Positions 9,739-18,599 of a DNA stretch of 64,000 nucleotides are shown here, piece by piece. Each line of letters opens with the position of its first letter. Position 1 is the first letter of the stretch. The notes under the pieces were generated by a model that ran no database searches, was not told where the DNA came from, and worked only from the letters and a program-made list of their open reading frames with translations. The DNA lies in assembly GCF_016919005.1 (NCBI RefSeq), contig NZ_JAFFQE010000002.1:62001-126000 (forward strand), in the 5' to 3' direction. The DNA is from Desulfopila inferna (GTDB lineage: Bacteria; Desulfobacterota; Desulfobulbia; Desulfobulbales; Desulfocapsaceae). Both the position numbers and the translations under genes were made by a program.

Positions 9739-10576
9739 GCGAAAACCTACCTATGAAGAGTTGCAGCGGCAGCTTGCCGAAGCGAATTCACTCGTAGAAG
9801 CTTTGCGTAATCATGAGATAGATGCAATTATCGGCGAGAAAAGTGTTGCGGTAGTCCGTCTGCGGGAGGTGGAAGAACAGCTTGAGCATGCCCGTAAAAT
9901 TGCCGAGGAAAGGGCCAGGGAACTGGAGTTCTTTTCCTATTCGGTTTCCCATGACCTGCGGGCTCCCCTTCGCGCCATTGCTGGATTTTCTACCATACTC
10001 TCGGAAAAGCATGCAGACCGGCTAGACGCTTCCGCCCTTGCCTATCTCAATCGTATTGTTGCCGGAGTAGAAAAGATGTCGGCACTCATCGAAGATATTC
10101 TGACGTTGTCAAAAGTGTCCCGGCACGAATTATCCAAGAAGGAAATCCGCCTTGACCATCTGGCCTGGGAGATCGTAACGGAGATCCAGCGGGAAGAGCC
10201 ACAGAGAAAAGTTGAGATTGTGATCGCTGAAAATATGCGGGTTAGCGCCGACCTGAATCTCTTCAGCATAGCGCTTACCAACCTTATCAGAAATGCCTGG
10301 AAGTTTACTTCGAAAACACCTGATCCCCAGATCGAAATAGGCGGAACTATCGATACTGGAGAGAATGTTTTCTTCATACGCGATAATGGCGCGGGTTTTG
10401 ACATGAAGCACGGGGAAAGGCTTTTCATGGCATTTCAACGGCTGCACTCCGAAGCCGATTTCCCGGGAATAGGCATCGGACTCGCAGTAGTAAAACGTGT
10501 TATCGCCAAACCCGGAGGCAGAGTCTGGGCATACAGCGAACCCGGCATTGGCTCCACATTTTATTTTACGATCTGA
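9731..10576 (+). CDS. Cytoplasmic sensor histidine kinase of the kai operon
   Basis: This 281-residue kinase has no membrane segment. The N-terminus (1-65) is a coiled-coil region, followed by a HisKA domain with phospho-accepting His74 in SVSHDLRAPLRAI, and a HATPase domain with the N box NLIRNAWKFT, G1 box DNGAGFD and G2 box GIGIGLAVV. The start overlaps the end of kaiB as ATGGATGA. Its position suggests that it reads out the KaiC/KaiB state, the role SasA plays in cyanobacteria, but it lacks SasA's own KaiB-like domain. No response regulator is adjacent, so the target is unknown. Confidence 0.9.
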   Translation: MDERKPTYEELQRQLAEANSLVEALRNHEIDAIIGEKSVAVVRLREVEEQLEHARKIAEERARELEFFSYSVSHDLRAPLRAIAGFSTILSEKHADRLDASALAYLNRIVAGVEKMSALIEDILTLSKVSRHELSKKEIRLDHLAWEIVTEIQREEPQRKVEIVIAENMRVSADLNLFSIALTNLIRNAWKFTSKTPDPQIEIGGTIDTGENVFFIRDNGAGFDMKHGERLFMAFQRLHSEADFPGIGIGLAVVKRVIAKPGGRVWAYSEPGIGSTFYFTI

Positions 10577-10782
10577 GTAAACTATTCAACTGCAGCCCAT
10601 CTGCAAGCGATCAGCCCGATAAAGATAGACACATTATAGTTTCCCAGACTGCTCGGAGTCGGAGTTTATACCCGCTGGGATGCTTGCCTGCGCACATCCG
10701 GAGTCTGCTATACCTGGAGCGTTGCTGGGCAGTTACAGTTCAGGCTCAACTGCTGGTTTTTGGCTCTTTGCTGAATAGTTAC
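10577..10782. repeat. Small element with GTAACTATTCAG-type terminal inverted repeats
   Basis: The stretch begins with GTAAACTATTCA directly after the kinase stop codon and ends with CTGAATAGTTAC, the inverse of the same motif with one extra A. Inside it is GGAGTCGGAGTTTATACCCG, a motif also seen near 63595 and, inverted, near 44230. It contains no credible gene. A longer relative with the same ends occupies 44036-44338. Confidence 0.6.
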
Positions 10783-10862
10783 CAATCTGCTTGTGCGTCT
10801 GCCTTTTTTCCAAAAACAGGTAATTATATCGTAGATTTTGTCCTTCAGAAACAGATGATAGT

Positions 10863-10903
10863 CCGCAGGACAGAATAACCAGAAAGTCTTTTCTGTCCTG
10901 CGG
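10863..10903. terminator. Perfect 13-bp inverted repeat, likely bidirectional terminator
   Basis: CCGCAGGACAGAA at 10863-10875 pairs perfectly with TTCTGTCCTGCGG at 10891-10903 around a 15-base loop. It sits between the convergent kai operon and DUF5320 gene. There is no long uridine tract after the stem on either strand, so it is not a textbook intrinsic terminator. Confidence 0.5.
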
Positions 10904-10940
10904 AGGAGAGTTTTACAAATCAAATAGGCTATGAATAATT

Positions 10941-11162
10941 TTATCTTCGGCCATTTCTCCTTTGGCCTCCCTGGCCGAAACCATTGACTAGACCGCGGCC
11001 GCGACCTTGCCCACGGCCGAAAGTCCCTGCCATCCGTTGACCCGCATTGGTAAATGGAGAATTATCCTCGAGGTTTCCTGGCTGTGCATTGGCATTGCAG
11101 TTTCCCAATCTCCTGCCGGTCGGTCCCTGTCCCTGTGGTCCTGTTCCATTGAAATTCGGCAT
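10941..11162 (-). CDS. DUF5320-like small glycine-rich protein
   Basis: This 73-residue protein begins MPNFNGTGPQGQGPTGRRLG, the recognisable DUF5320 opening (M-P-x-x-x-GTGP-x-G-x-GP-TGR), and continues in low-complexity Gly/Arg/Gln sequence. Function is unknown; such genes are widespread in anaerobes, often beside PadR regulators or NifX/MRP-type genes, as here. An AAGGAGG lies in front of the ATG at 11162. The 165 bases between it and padR contain a frame that overlaps the padR stop as TTGA; whether it is translated is unclear. Confidence 0.7.
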   Translation of the reverse strand: MPNFNGTGPQGQGPTGRRLGNCNANAQPGNLEDNSPFTNAGQRMAGTFGRGQGRGRGLVNGFGQGGQRRNGRR

Positions 11163-11327
11163 ATTGCCCTCCTTTTCCTTCATGAGGAATTGCATGATTG
11201 TTCTTTACCAGCGGATTTTTTCCGATGATCCTGCTATATTCTGGTTTTTCCCTCTCCTGCTGTTTATTGACTTGAGCCTTAACCTGCAACGCAGACAGCT
11301 CCAGATCTTCAATGGATAAAAGCACGC

Positions 11328-11711
11328 TCAATCAGGAAGTGCCTTATTTTCCTGATAAATATGTACGAGATTGTCTATTTCCCTGCCGGTTCGCTGTAAA
11401 TCTTCAACCCAGAGTTCCAGTATCCTTTTTCCCTCCGTGGTGATGCTGTACATTTTACGCTTGGGGCCGCGACTCTCGGCACCTTCATATGATCTGACAT
11501 AGTTATTTTCCTCCATGTCCCGCATAAGCCGATAAAGGACACTCGGGTCATATTCTTGGGCATTATCGATAAAGGCCTCCAATCCCTTGAGAAGCTCATA
11601 GCCATGACAATCCAGCCGACACAGCTGCACAAGAATACACGGCTGCAAAAAGCCCATTATTCGTCTTCTCCTGCCTCTTCCTCTCCCCCGACCTTTTCCC
11701 TGTTGTCTCAT
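11328..11711 (-). CDS. PadR-family transcriptional regulator
   Basis: This 127-residue protein has a Lys/Arg/Gly-rich leader (residues 4-17) followed by a PadR winged helix. The diagnostic segments are CHGYELLKGLEAF, DPSVLYRLMRDMEENNYVRS and RGPKRKMYSITTEGKRIL, ending in the usual C-terminal dimerisation helix. An AAGGAG precedes the ATG. It lies upstream of and co-directional with the DUF5320 gene, which it probably regulates. The ligand is unknown. Confidence 0.9.
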   Translation of the reverse strand: MRQQGKGRGRGRGRRRRIMGFLQPCILVQLCRLDCHGYELLKGLEAFIDNAQEYDPSVLYRLMRDMEENNYVRSYEGAESRGPKRKMYSITTEGKRILELWVEDLQRTGREIDNLVHIYQENKALPD

Positions 11712-12170
11712 AAAAACATCTCCTTCTGGTTCAATAATGGCTATATATTATTTATCTATAGACATGATGTCAATAGATAATTGTGACTAGTAACCGTTCG
11801 TTAGGAATTGGGCGCTTTCCGTGAAGAAGGCTTGAAGCGGCGTTTCATTCTGGAGGTTTTTTGACAATGTGCAAGGACGCTGCACCATATGATTACCGCA
11901 GCACAAAAACCCGATTCCATTTATGCTAAACCATCAATCGGCTGAAGAATCCTCTGTTAATTTGAAGAATTTTGTGGTACAAATTATTTTTTAATTTTAC
12001 CTTAACGTAAAAGGAATAAAACACGCCTGACTTTGTCCGTATTATAGGAAGGTAAACTCGAAAAATCGGTGTTTACGTAAATCTTCAGGCTATCAGTATT
12101 GCAATATTTGGCCCGCATCCAGAAAAACTGTCTTGATCGACAGACTATCTCTCTATCCAAGGAGGTTGAT
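11712..12170. promoter_or_regulatory. Upstream region of acyl-CoA ligase with TTACGTAA-type motifs
   Basis: The gap is AT-rich at 11940-12000. It carries TTTACC-TTAACGTAAAAGG at 11996-12014 and a second motif, TTTACGTAAAT, at 12072-12082. Both resemble the operator-like sequences in front of the other fatty-acid genes in this window, although a good -10 box is not obvious here. AAGGAGG at 12159-12165 is the ribosome binding site of the ligase. Confidence 0.5.
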
Positions 12171-13838
12171 ATGAGCTCAATTACACCGTCTGATTCCAAA
12201 ATCTGGTTGAACCATTACCAGAAAGGGGTTCCAAGATCGCTCGTGTATGAGGAACTGACAATGGTTGATTTCCTTGAGCAGGCCGCATCCCGCTATGGAG
12301 AGAGATCCGCACTTATCTTTCAGGGATACACCATTACCTATGGTGAACTGATGGACATGGTCGATCGTTTCGCCACCTGTCTGGCGAATTTCGGCATTAA
12401 AAAGGGTGATTGCGTCGCCATTCTGCTCCCTAATGTCATTCCCTGCGTCGCTGCCTATTTTGCAATACTGAAAATAGGCGGCATCGTGGTAATGAACAAT
12501 CCACTCTATACCGATCGCGAGCTGGAGCACCAATTGAACGATTCAGGAGCAAAAATCCTGATCACTCTGGACCTGTTGGCAAACCGTATGATCGATCTGA
12601 GGCCAAAGACGGATATTCGTCAGATCGTCGTCACTTCCATCGGCGACTACCTGCCATTTCCAAAGAATCTGCTGTTTCCCCTGGTAGCCAAAAAGAAAAA
12701 ACTGGCCGCCAAAGTGAAAAGCGCGGAGGATGTGTATCGCTGGAAGGATTTACTGGCCAGGAGCAAACCGTCACCACCTCAGCCGTCATTATCCCTTGAT
12801 GATATTGCCATGTATCAATATACCGGCGGCACCACGGGAGTATCAAAGGGAGTGATGCTGAGCCATGGCAATCTCAGCAAGCAGGCCCAGCAGATTTGCT
12901 CATGGTTTCCACGTTTTAATGACCCATCGGGGGTAATGCTCGGCGCCCTGCCATTCTTTCATGTCTTTGGTTTGTCGACTTCAATGAATCTATGCGTGTT
13001 ACTGGGGTGGTCTAATATTCTTGTTCCCAAACCTCAACCCGACCAGCTTATGGAGGCCATCGTCAAGTTTCGACCAAATTTCGCCATGATGGTCCCAACC
13101 ATGTTTATCGGCCTGCTGAATCACCCCAAAATCGATCAGGTTGACATGACCTGCATCGAAGGCTGTTTCTCGGGCAGCGCTCCATTGCCGGCTGAAGTAA
13201 TCCGGGATTTCGAAAAAAAGACCGCGGCAGTTATTGTCGAAGGATATGGCCTTACCGAATCGTGCCCCGTTACTCATGTCAATCCCCTCACTCGTCGGAA
13301 GGTCGGCAGTATCGGCGTACCTATCCCCGATACCGATTGCCGAATCGTCGATTTAGTAGATGGAATTACGGAAGTACCTCAGGGAGAATTAGGTGAGTTA
13401 CTGGTTAAGGGACCTCAGGTGATGCAGGGCTACTGGAATAATCCTGCGGAAACCGCCCAGACTCTTCGCGATGGCTGGCTGCATACCGGCGATATCGCCA
13501 AGATGGACGAGGACGGCTATTTTTTCATCATGGACCGCAAAAAAGACATGATTATTTCCGGGGGTTTCAATATTTACCCTCGGGACATCGAAGAGGTGCT
13601 CTTCGAAAATCCCAAAATCCAGGAAGCTACAGCTATAGGGGTTCCCCATCCCTCCAGGGGAGAACAGGTTAAGGTCTTCGTAGTGCTGAAAGAAGGCTAC
13701 TCAGCAACCGAAGAGGAGATCATTGCCTTTTGCAAAGAACGTTTGGCCGTCTATAAGCTGCCGACTATAGTTGAATTTCGTGAAGATCTGCCCAAAACCA
13801 ATGTAGGAAAAATATTAAAAAATAAATTGCGCAACTAG
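12171..13838 (+). CDS. fadD: Long-chain fatty acid-CoA ligase (AMP-forming)
   Basis: This 555-residue adenylate-forming enzyme activates fatty acids to acyl-CoA with ATP. The AMP-binding signature YTGGTTGVSKGVML, the core motif EGYGLTESCPV, the hinge region LHTGDIAKMDEDGYFFIMDR and the C-terminal catalytic lysine in KTNVGKILK are all intact. The start at 12171 is set by AAGGAGG; the frame extends further upstream without support. It is transcribed alone, with candidate regulatory motifs in its leader. A second, longer ligase lies at 55.6-57.5 kb. Confidence 0.92.
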   Translation: MSSITPSDSKIWLNHYQKGVPRSLVYEELTMVDFLEQAASRYGERSALIFQGYTITYGELMDMVDRFATCLANFGIKKGDCVAILLPNVIPCVAAYFAILKIGGIVVMNNPLYTDRELEHQLNDSGAKILITLDLLANRMIDLRPKTDIRQIVVTSIGDYLPFPKNLLFPLVAKKKKLAAKVKSAEDVYRWKDLLARSKPSPPQPSLSLDDIAMYQYTGGTTGVSKGVMLSHGNLSKQAQQICSWFPRFNDPSGVMLGALPFFHVFGLSTSMNLCVLLGWSNILVPKPQPDQLMEAIVKFRPNFAMMVPTMFIGLLNHPKIDQVDMTCIEGCFSGSAPLPAEVIRDFEKKTAAVIVEGYGLTESCPVTHVNPLTRRKVGSIGVPIPDTDCRIVDLVDGITEVPQGELGELLVKGPQVMQGYWNNPAETAQTLRDGWLHTGDIAKMDEDGYFFIMDRKKDMIISGGFNIYPRDIEEVLFENPKIQEATAIGVPHPSRGEQVKVFVVLKEGYSATEEEIIAFCKERLAVYKLPTIVEFREDLPKTNVGKILKNKLRN

Positions 13839-14088
13839 CCGCTAATCCGATCAGGCCGTTGCCGGAACGGTAAGCTGGATTTCGAGTACCTCTAAGGTAG
13901 GACACAGAAGATCTGATATTGTCCGATGCCGTCAGGCTGTGATGACCAGGTAAGGCCGTCTCGATGACTTAGGATAGCAAGTTAAAATATATGGAAGAAG
14001 GAGTCAAAAACGAATAAGCTGAACGTACTTGAATGACAGGTTGGGCCAATCGGGCTGAACCGAACCAGCACCTTCAAGAGGAAAGCTT

Positions 14089-15975
14089 ATGACATTGCCG
14101 AAATGGCAGCAGGAACTGCCTGGAGAAAAAATTGTCACCACCGCGGAGGCGGTAGCAGCTATAAACAACGGCTGCCGTGTCTTCCTGGGAACAGGCTGCG
14201 GCGAACCGCAGCACCTTATCCACGCCATGGTGGCGAATAGCGCTATCCAGGACGTCATGATCTACCAGATGTTCTCCCATACCCTGGCGCAATATGTAGA
14301 TGATCCGGCCTTTTCGAAACGTTTTTCCCTGAAACTGTTTTTTATAAGCGAGCCCATGCGCAAGGCCGCTTTCGAAGGGAAAATAGATTATCTTCCCATG
14401 TATCTTTCCCAGATTCCCCAATTATTTGCCAGCCGCCGCATCGGTCTGGACGTGGCTATGATCCAGGTCAGTCCCCCCGATCATTTCGGCTACTGCAGCC
14501 TGGGGGTCTCCGTGGATATTACCCGTTCCGCCGTGGAGAATTCCCGGCTGGTGATCGCTCAGGTTAATCCGGGCATGCCCCGGACCTGGGGTGACAGTTT
14601 GGTGCATGTGGACAATATCGATTATTTTGTTCCGCATGAGGAAACGCTGGTAAATTATGATGTCGAATTACGCGACGACCACGTCACCAGCCGTATCGGC
14701 CACTTTATCTCCCAACTCATTCGCGACGGAGACACCCTGCAGGTAGGTTTCGGCATGCTTCCCAATGCCATTCTGCGCCACCTCATGGAAAAAAAAGACC
14801 TTGGTATTCATACCCAGCTCATTACCGACGCCATGCTGCCTCTTTTTCAACAAAGAGTCGTCACCAACAGGCTCAAGACCCTGCTGCCCCGCCGGGTAGT
14901 CGCCTCTCTCTGTATGGGCAGCGACAAATTGTACCGCTTCATTGACGACAACCCTTTCTTCGATTTCCGCTCCTCGGAATTCGTCAGCGATCCGCTGGTA
15001 ATTGCCCGTAACGACAATCTTGTCTCGATAAGCTCAGCGCTGGAGGTCGATCTTACCGGCCAGGTCTGTTCGGACTCTCTGGGATATCGCTTTTACAGCG
15101 GTATCGGTGACCAGGTCGACTTCTTAAGAGGAGCGGCCATGTCTAAGGGTGGTTTCTCCATTGTGGCAATGCCTTCAACCGCGAAAAATGGAGAGGTTTC
15201 CCGAATTGTTTCTCATCTGTCGGAGGGAGCAGGAGTGGCCACAACCCGGGGCGATGTCAATTTTGTGGTTACCGAATACGGTTATGCCGAACTGCAGGGC
15301 AAGGGTATTTATCAGAGGGTCATGGAACTGGCCCAGATCGCCCATCCAAAATTTCGCGCTCAATTGATAAACGAGGCTAAAAAACATCACTATATCTTCG
15401 CCGATCAACTCCCTCCTCTGCAGGAGGATCTCATCTATCTGCAAAAGTACGACTGGCGCTTTGATTTGCAAGATGGCCGGACCATATTTATTCGCCCCCT
15501 TTATCCCGCTGACGAATTCGAATACCGAAATTTTTTTTACTCCCTTAAAGAGGAGACGATTTATCGCCGCTTTTTCTATAAAATGCGTCTTTTCTCACAT
15601 GAAATTGCCCAACAGCAATGCGCCGAGGTGGATTATCACGATACCATGTCGCTCATCGGCAGGGTTCAGAACTCAGGCCACTCCGAGGTAATAGCCATTG
15701 GCTCTTATTCCCGGGACCAGGATGGTTACGCTGAAGTTGCCTTTGTCGTGCACGATGATTACCATGGCCAGGGAATAGCGAGCCATATGCTGGGGTTCCT
15801 GGAACAGATCGCCAGAGAAAACCACTTCATCGGCTTTACGGCCACGGTTATGGAGGATAATCAGGCGATGCTCAATGTCTTCCGGAGGCGCTATCCTCAT
15901 GCTGAACTGGCGGTTATTTCCAGCGGCGAGGTCCATGTGATTATGCCCTTCGATCCTCCCGATGCCAGGAAATAA
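14089..15975 (+). CDS. Acetyl-CoA hydrolase/transferase fused to a GNAT domain
   Basis: Residues 1-440 form an acetyl-CoA hydrolase/transferase of the 4-hydroxybutyrate CoA-transferase type (PF02550 plus PF13336). Typical segments are QVGFGMLPNAIL and VTEYGYAELQGKGIYQR. Residues 460-628 form a GNAT acetyltransferase domain with the acetyl-CoA loop DDYHGQGIASHML. Such fusions are known in Proteobacteria and Desulfobacterota. The transferase half would move CoA between acyl groups, perhaps acetate and short fatty acids. The GNAT half might be regulatory (lysine acetylation) or structural; this is inference. AGAGGAAAG precedes the ATG. A YkgJ-type gene follows after 12 bases and is probably co-transcribed. 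Confidence 0.88.
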   Translation: MTLPKWQQELPGEKIVTTAEAVAAINNGCRVFLGTGCGEPQHLIHAMVANSAIQDVMIYQMFSHTLAQYVDDPAFSKRFSLKLFFISEPMRKAAFEGKIDYLPMYLSQIPQLFASRRIGLDVAMIQVSPPDHFGYCSLGVSVDITRSAVENSRLVIAQVNPGMPRTWGDSLVHVDNIDYFVPHEETLVNYDVELRDDHVTSRIGHFISQLIRDGDTLQVGFGMLPNAILRHLMEKKDLGIHTQLITDAMLPLFQQRVVTNRLKTLLPRRVVASLCMGSDKLYRFIDDNPFFDFRSSEFVSDPLVIARNDNLVSISSALEVDLTGQVCSDSLGYRFYSGIGDQVDFLRGAAMSKGGFSIVAMPSTAKNGEVSRIVSHLSEGAGVATTRGDVNFVVTEYGYAELQGKGIYQRVMELAQIAHPKFRAQLINEAKKHHYIFADQLPPLQEDLIYLQKYDWRFDLQDGRTIFIRPLYPADEFEYRNFFYSLKEETIYRRFFYKMRLFSHEIAQQQCAEVDYHDTMSLIGRVQNSGHSEVIAIGSYSRDQDGYAEVAFVVHDDYHGQGIASHMLGFLEQIARENHFIGFTATVMEDNQAMLNVFRRRYPHAELAVISSGEVHVIMPFDPPDARK

Positions 15976-15987
15976 TACGTAGACGGA

Positions 15988-16584
15988 ATGATATCCCCAG
16001 ACTACAAGTCAATGCACAAAATGCATTCAACACCGACAAGTTCTAGCCCTGATATGCTACCGCCGCCTGAAAAGCAGCTTCTGCACGAATACCGCAAACT
16101 GGTAGCGGACATCGAGCTTGAAATAACGCGGATCTGCGAGGCTCTACCGAAAAATATTCTTCAATGCCGGAAGGGCTGTTTTGGATGTTGTATCGAGTTC
16201 AGCGTCTTTCCGCTGGAGGCTGCCGTCCTGGTCAGTCGCATGAAGGGTCCTGTCATTGATACTATCACCCCCCCGCAGCGCTGTGTTTTTCTGCAGCAGG
16301 ATTGCTGTTCAACCTATGAGGCGCGCCCCATACTCTGCCGCACCCAAGGTATCCCGATCGGTTATCTGAAGGACGAGGAGAGTTCCATTGAAGTTTCGGC
16401 CTGTCCTGTAAATTTTCAGGATAATTTCCGCTTTTCCGAGGAGGAAATCTTGTTTATGGACCGTTTCAATTATCGTCTGGCGGAACTTAACCAGCGTTAT
16501 TGCGAAACAGCCGGACTTGATTCGCATCAACGAATCATACTGTCTGATCTTCTCAGAGAGATCAGAAAAAAGCGGCAACAGTAA
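15988..16584 (+). CDS. YkgJ-family cysteine-cluster protein
   Basis: This 198-residue protein carries the YkgJ (PF03692) pattern C-x3-CFGCC near residue 61, then CVFLQQDCCSTYEARPILCR and a further Cys. These clustered cysteines probably bind iron-sulfur or zinc. Function is unknown; the family may act as metal- or Fe-S-dependent modification partners. The start is uncertain because several ATGs lie close together (15988, 16012, 16021) and none has a strong ribosome binding site. It follows the CoA-transferase gene by 12 bases. Confidence 0.8.
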   Translation: MISPDYKSMHKMHSTPTSSSPDMLPPPEKQLLHEYRKLVADIELEITRICEALPKNILQCRKGCFGCCIEFSVFPLEAAVLVSRMKGPVIDTITPPQRCVFLQQDCCSTYEARPILCRTQGIPIGYLKDEESSIEVSACPVNFQDNFRFSEEEILFMDRFNYRLAELNQRYCETAGLDSHQRIILSDLLREIRKKRQQ

Positions 16585-16736
16585 GATTCTTTTTTACCCA
16601 ATTCCTCTGACAATGATTATTACTATTTCAGCGCCTATGGGTGTCATAAAAAGTCATTGAAGTAGCCGAGATGGATACTGGAATCCACATGGTTAATTAT
16701 TGACTGTTCATACCTGCTGAAATTTCAGGAAAAAGT

Positions 16737-16853
16737 ATGGCAAAAGAGAAGAAGCCCGGCAAAAAAAAATCAAAAAAGAAGTGCTGTGAGAAATTTCTTA
16801 AAAAAGGGAAAAGATGCGACAAGTGTCCCGATGGCAAGACAGAGAAGAAATGA
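16737..16853 (+). CDS. Small Lys/Cys-rich protein (38 residues)
   Basis: A short frame with a CAGGA ribosome binding site encodes a very basic peptide. It has a lysine-rich N-terminus, then KKCCEKFLKKGKRCDKCP and a lysine-rich tail. The CC-x(9)-C-x2-C pattern suggests a tiny zinc knuckle, and the basic charge suggests nucleic acid contact. I do not recognise a named family. It stands alone between the YkgJ gene and the convergent transporter. Its length makes it easy to overlook. Confidence 0.55.
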   Translation: MAKEKKPGKKKSKKKCCEKFLKKGKRCDKCPDGKTEKK

Positions 16854-16965
16854 TTGCCGGTGAAATACAAATCTACATGCTTTAATCCCCAATCAAACAG
16901 CCACTTCCGCCTCAAAAATATCCACCAATGAGCTGGATAAATGAAGCACTATTGCTCCTCCGCAG

Positions 16966-18213
16966 CTACTGACGATATCTCGTCAGCAGCGTAAAGACAA
17001 AAGTGATTGCCAGAAATATTATGGATACAGCGAAAAGAAAGCGGTAGGAACCTTCCCCCATAAAACTTAGAATATCCAGCATCTTGCCAAATAGTAATGG
17101 ATAGCCGACGCCTATCGGCAGGGTCAAAAGCGGAGCCAGGGCAAAATACGGAGTCGCATCCGCTTTGCCGGATAAAAGCTTCACTGAAGGCGCATAGACC
17201 ATATTACGAATGGCACGGACACATCCTAAAAGATAGCTGATAAGGAAAAAACTCCAGTTTCCGGGAATTATTATCAACATAATCACCGTAAAAAATGAGA
17301 GGCACTTGGAGAGAATGAACTTTTCCTTCAGGGTCAGATAGTTCAAGGCGCCGAGGAAGATATTGACGGTGACCGAACCGGCATAAATGCAGCCGACAAA
17401 TGCCCCGGCGGCCAGTGCCTGGCTCACTCCGAAATATTGATTGGCATAGTTGGCGTAAAAAGAAAGAATGGTGATAATCACATAAAAATCCAAATCCGCT
17501 ATCAAGAAAATGAGAAAACGTTTGTTGCCGAGTATTTCGACGAGCGAGGACCTGGTATGACCAAAAAAGTTCCGTCCATCAACCCCTGGATCTTCGATAT
17601 CGACCAGCTCTTTAGTAAAGGCGAAGCCGAAGGAGCCGATGATAAAAACCAATCCGGTGACAATAAAAACTGCGCTGCAGGATGGGATGGAAAATGCATA
17701 TTTTTCCACCACATTGAGTATCAGGAAACTACAAAGTATTTTGCCGATATTTTGAAAAAGCATCATATAACCGATCCCGGAGACGGCTTTCTTCTCAGAA
17801 AAAATACGGACCAGATAGTTGAGCCACACGGGGATGGTCAATCCCATGCATAAAGAAAAGATAATATAAGACAGGAAAAACAGCGGCAGAATAGACTGCT
17901 CCCTGACCAACAACAGGGTCCACCCAAAGAGGAAGATAGAGAGTCCGGATATCAGGTGCAGCAACAGCACAATCCTTTTCTTTAGCCGCGCATTGCGAGA
18001 AAGATAACCGGCAAACGGAGGGAAAAAGGAAATTCCTACGATAAAGATCGAAGGAACCATACCGATAGCAAGGCTCGAGGCACCGAGATTTTTCAAGAAA
18101 AGTTGCAGAAATGTCGACTCGAGAACGATGGGAAAGCCCAACCCCCAGAAAAATTCAACAGCGGCAACACTGGTGACATTACGTCTGAAATATTTATCCT
18201 TCCGATTATCCAT
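16966..18213 (-). CDS. Major facilitator superfamily transporter
   Basis: This 415-residue protein has about twelve hydrophobic segments and the MFS loop 2-3 region around residue 65 (GYLSRNARLKKRIVLL), where the motif A is degenerate. The substrate cannot be predicted. It is monocistronic as far as the sequence shows: its 3' neighbour is the convergent small Lys/Cys-rich gene, and the upstream side is a 386-base gap. Confidence 0.82.
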   Translation of the reverse strand: MDNRKDKYFRRNVTSVAAVEFFWGLGFPIVLESTFLQLFLKNLGASSLAIGMVPSIFIVGISFFPPFAGYLSRNARLKKRIVLLLHLISGLSIFLFGWTLLLVREQSILPLFFLSYIIFSLCMGLTIPVWLNYLVRIFSEKKAVSGIGYMMLFQNIGKILCSFLILNVVEKYAFSIPSCSAVFIVTGLVFIIGSFGFAFTKELVDIEDPGVDGRNFFGHTRSSLVEILGNKRFLIFLIADLDFYVIITILSFYANYANQYFGVSQALAAGAFVGCIYAGSVTVNIFLGALNYLTLKEKFILSKCLSFFTVIMLIIIPGNWSFFLISYLLGCVRAIRNMVYAPSVKLLSGKADATPYFALAPLLTLPIGVGYPLLFGKMLDILSFMGEGSYRFLFAVSIIFLAITFVFTLLTRYRQ

Positions 18214-18599
18214 CCTGCTCTTTCTTCAAGATACTGCCTGGACGAGGGAGCCACAGGTATATTTTCTAATTTCTGATTAGACTGTACCCAGGCGGCAAGG
18301 AAAAACACCCTGCTCGCAGATTATTTTCTTATAAAAAAGGTGGTCGAAAAAAGCCCGATTCCTAAAGCTACTTACACCCCTGCCCGGGAACTGTAAAGAG
18401 GTTCATTCGTTTCATTGTGCCGGTGATTTTCACAGCAGATCTACAATTGGTTAAGTTCAGTGCTCAAAGCAGTATCAGGATTTCAATTGCTGCCGGGCAA
18501 CATGCCTTCAGGTCATAATTCTGTTGCATTTACACCTGATACACTTTAGTTTTTCTATACGCTATTTTTACATATTAACATTCTGAGGATTACTACATC
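18214..18599. other. Divergent intergenic region
   Basis: This gap separates the transporter from the aspartokinase operon and presumably holds both promoters. At about 18366-18402 it contains CTTACACCCCTG and ACTGTAAAGAG, which resembles a repeat at 40870-40906 (CTTATACTCCTC and ACTGTAAAGAG). Nothing else is recognised. Confidence 0.4.
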
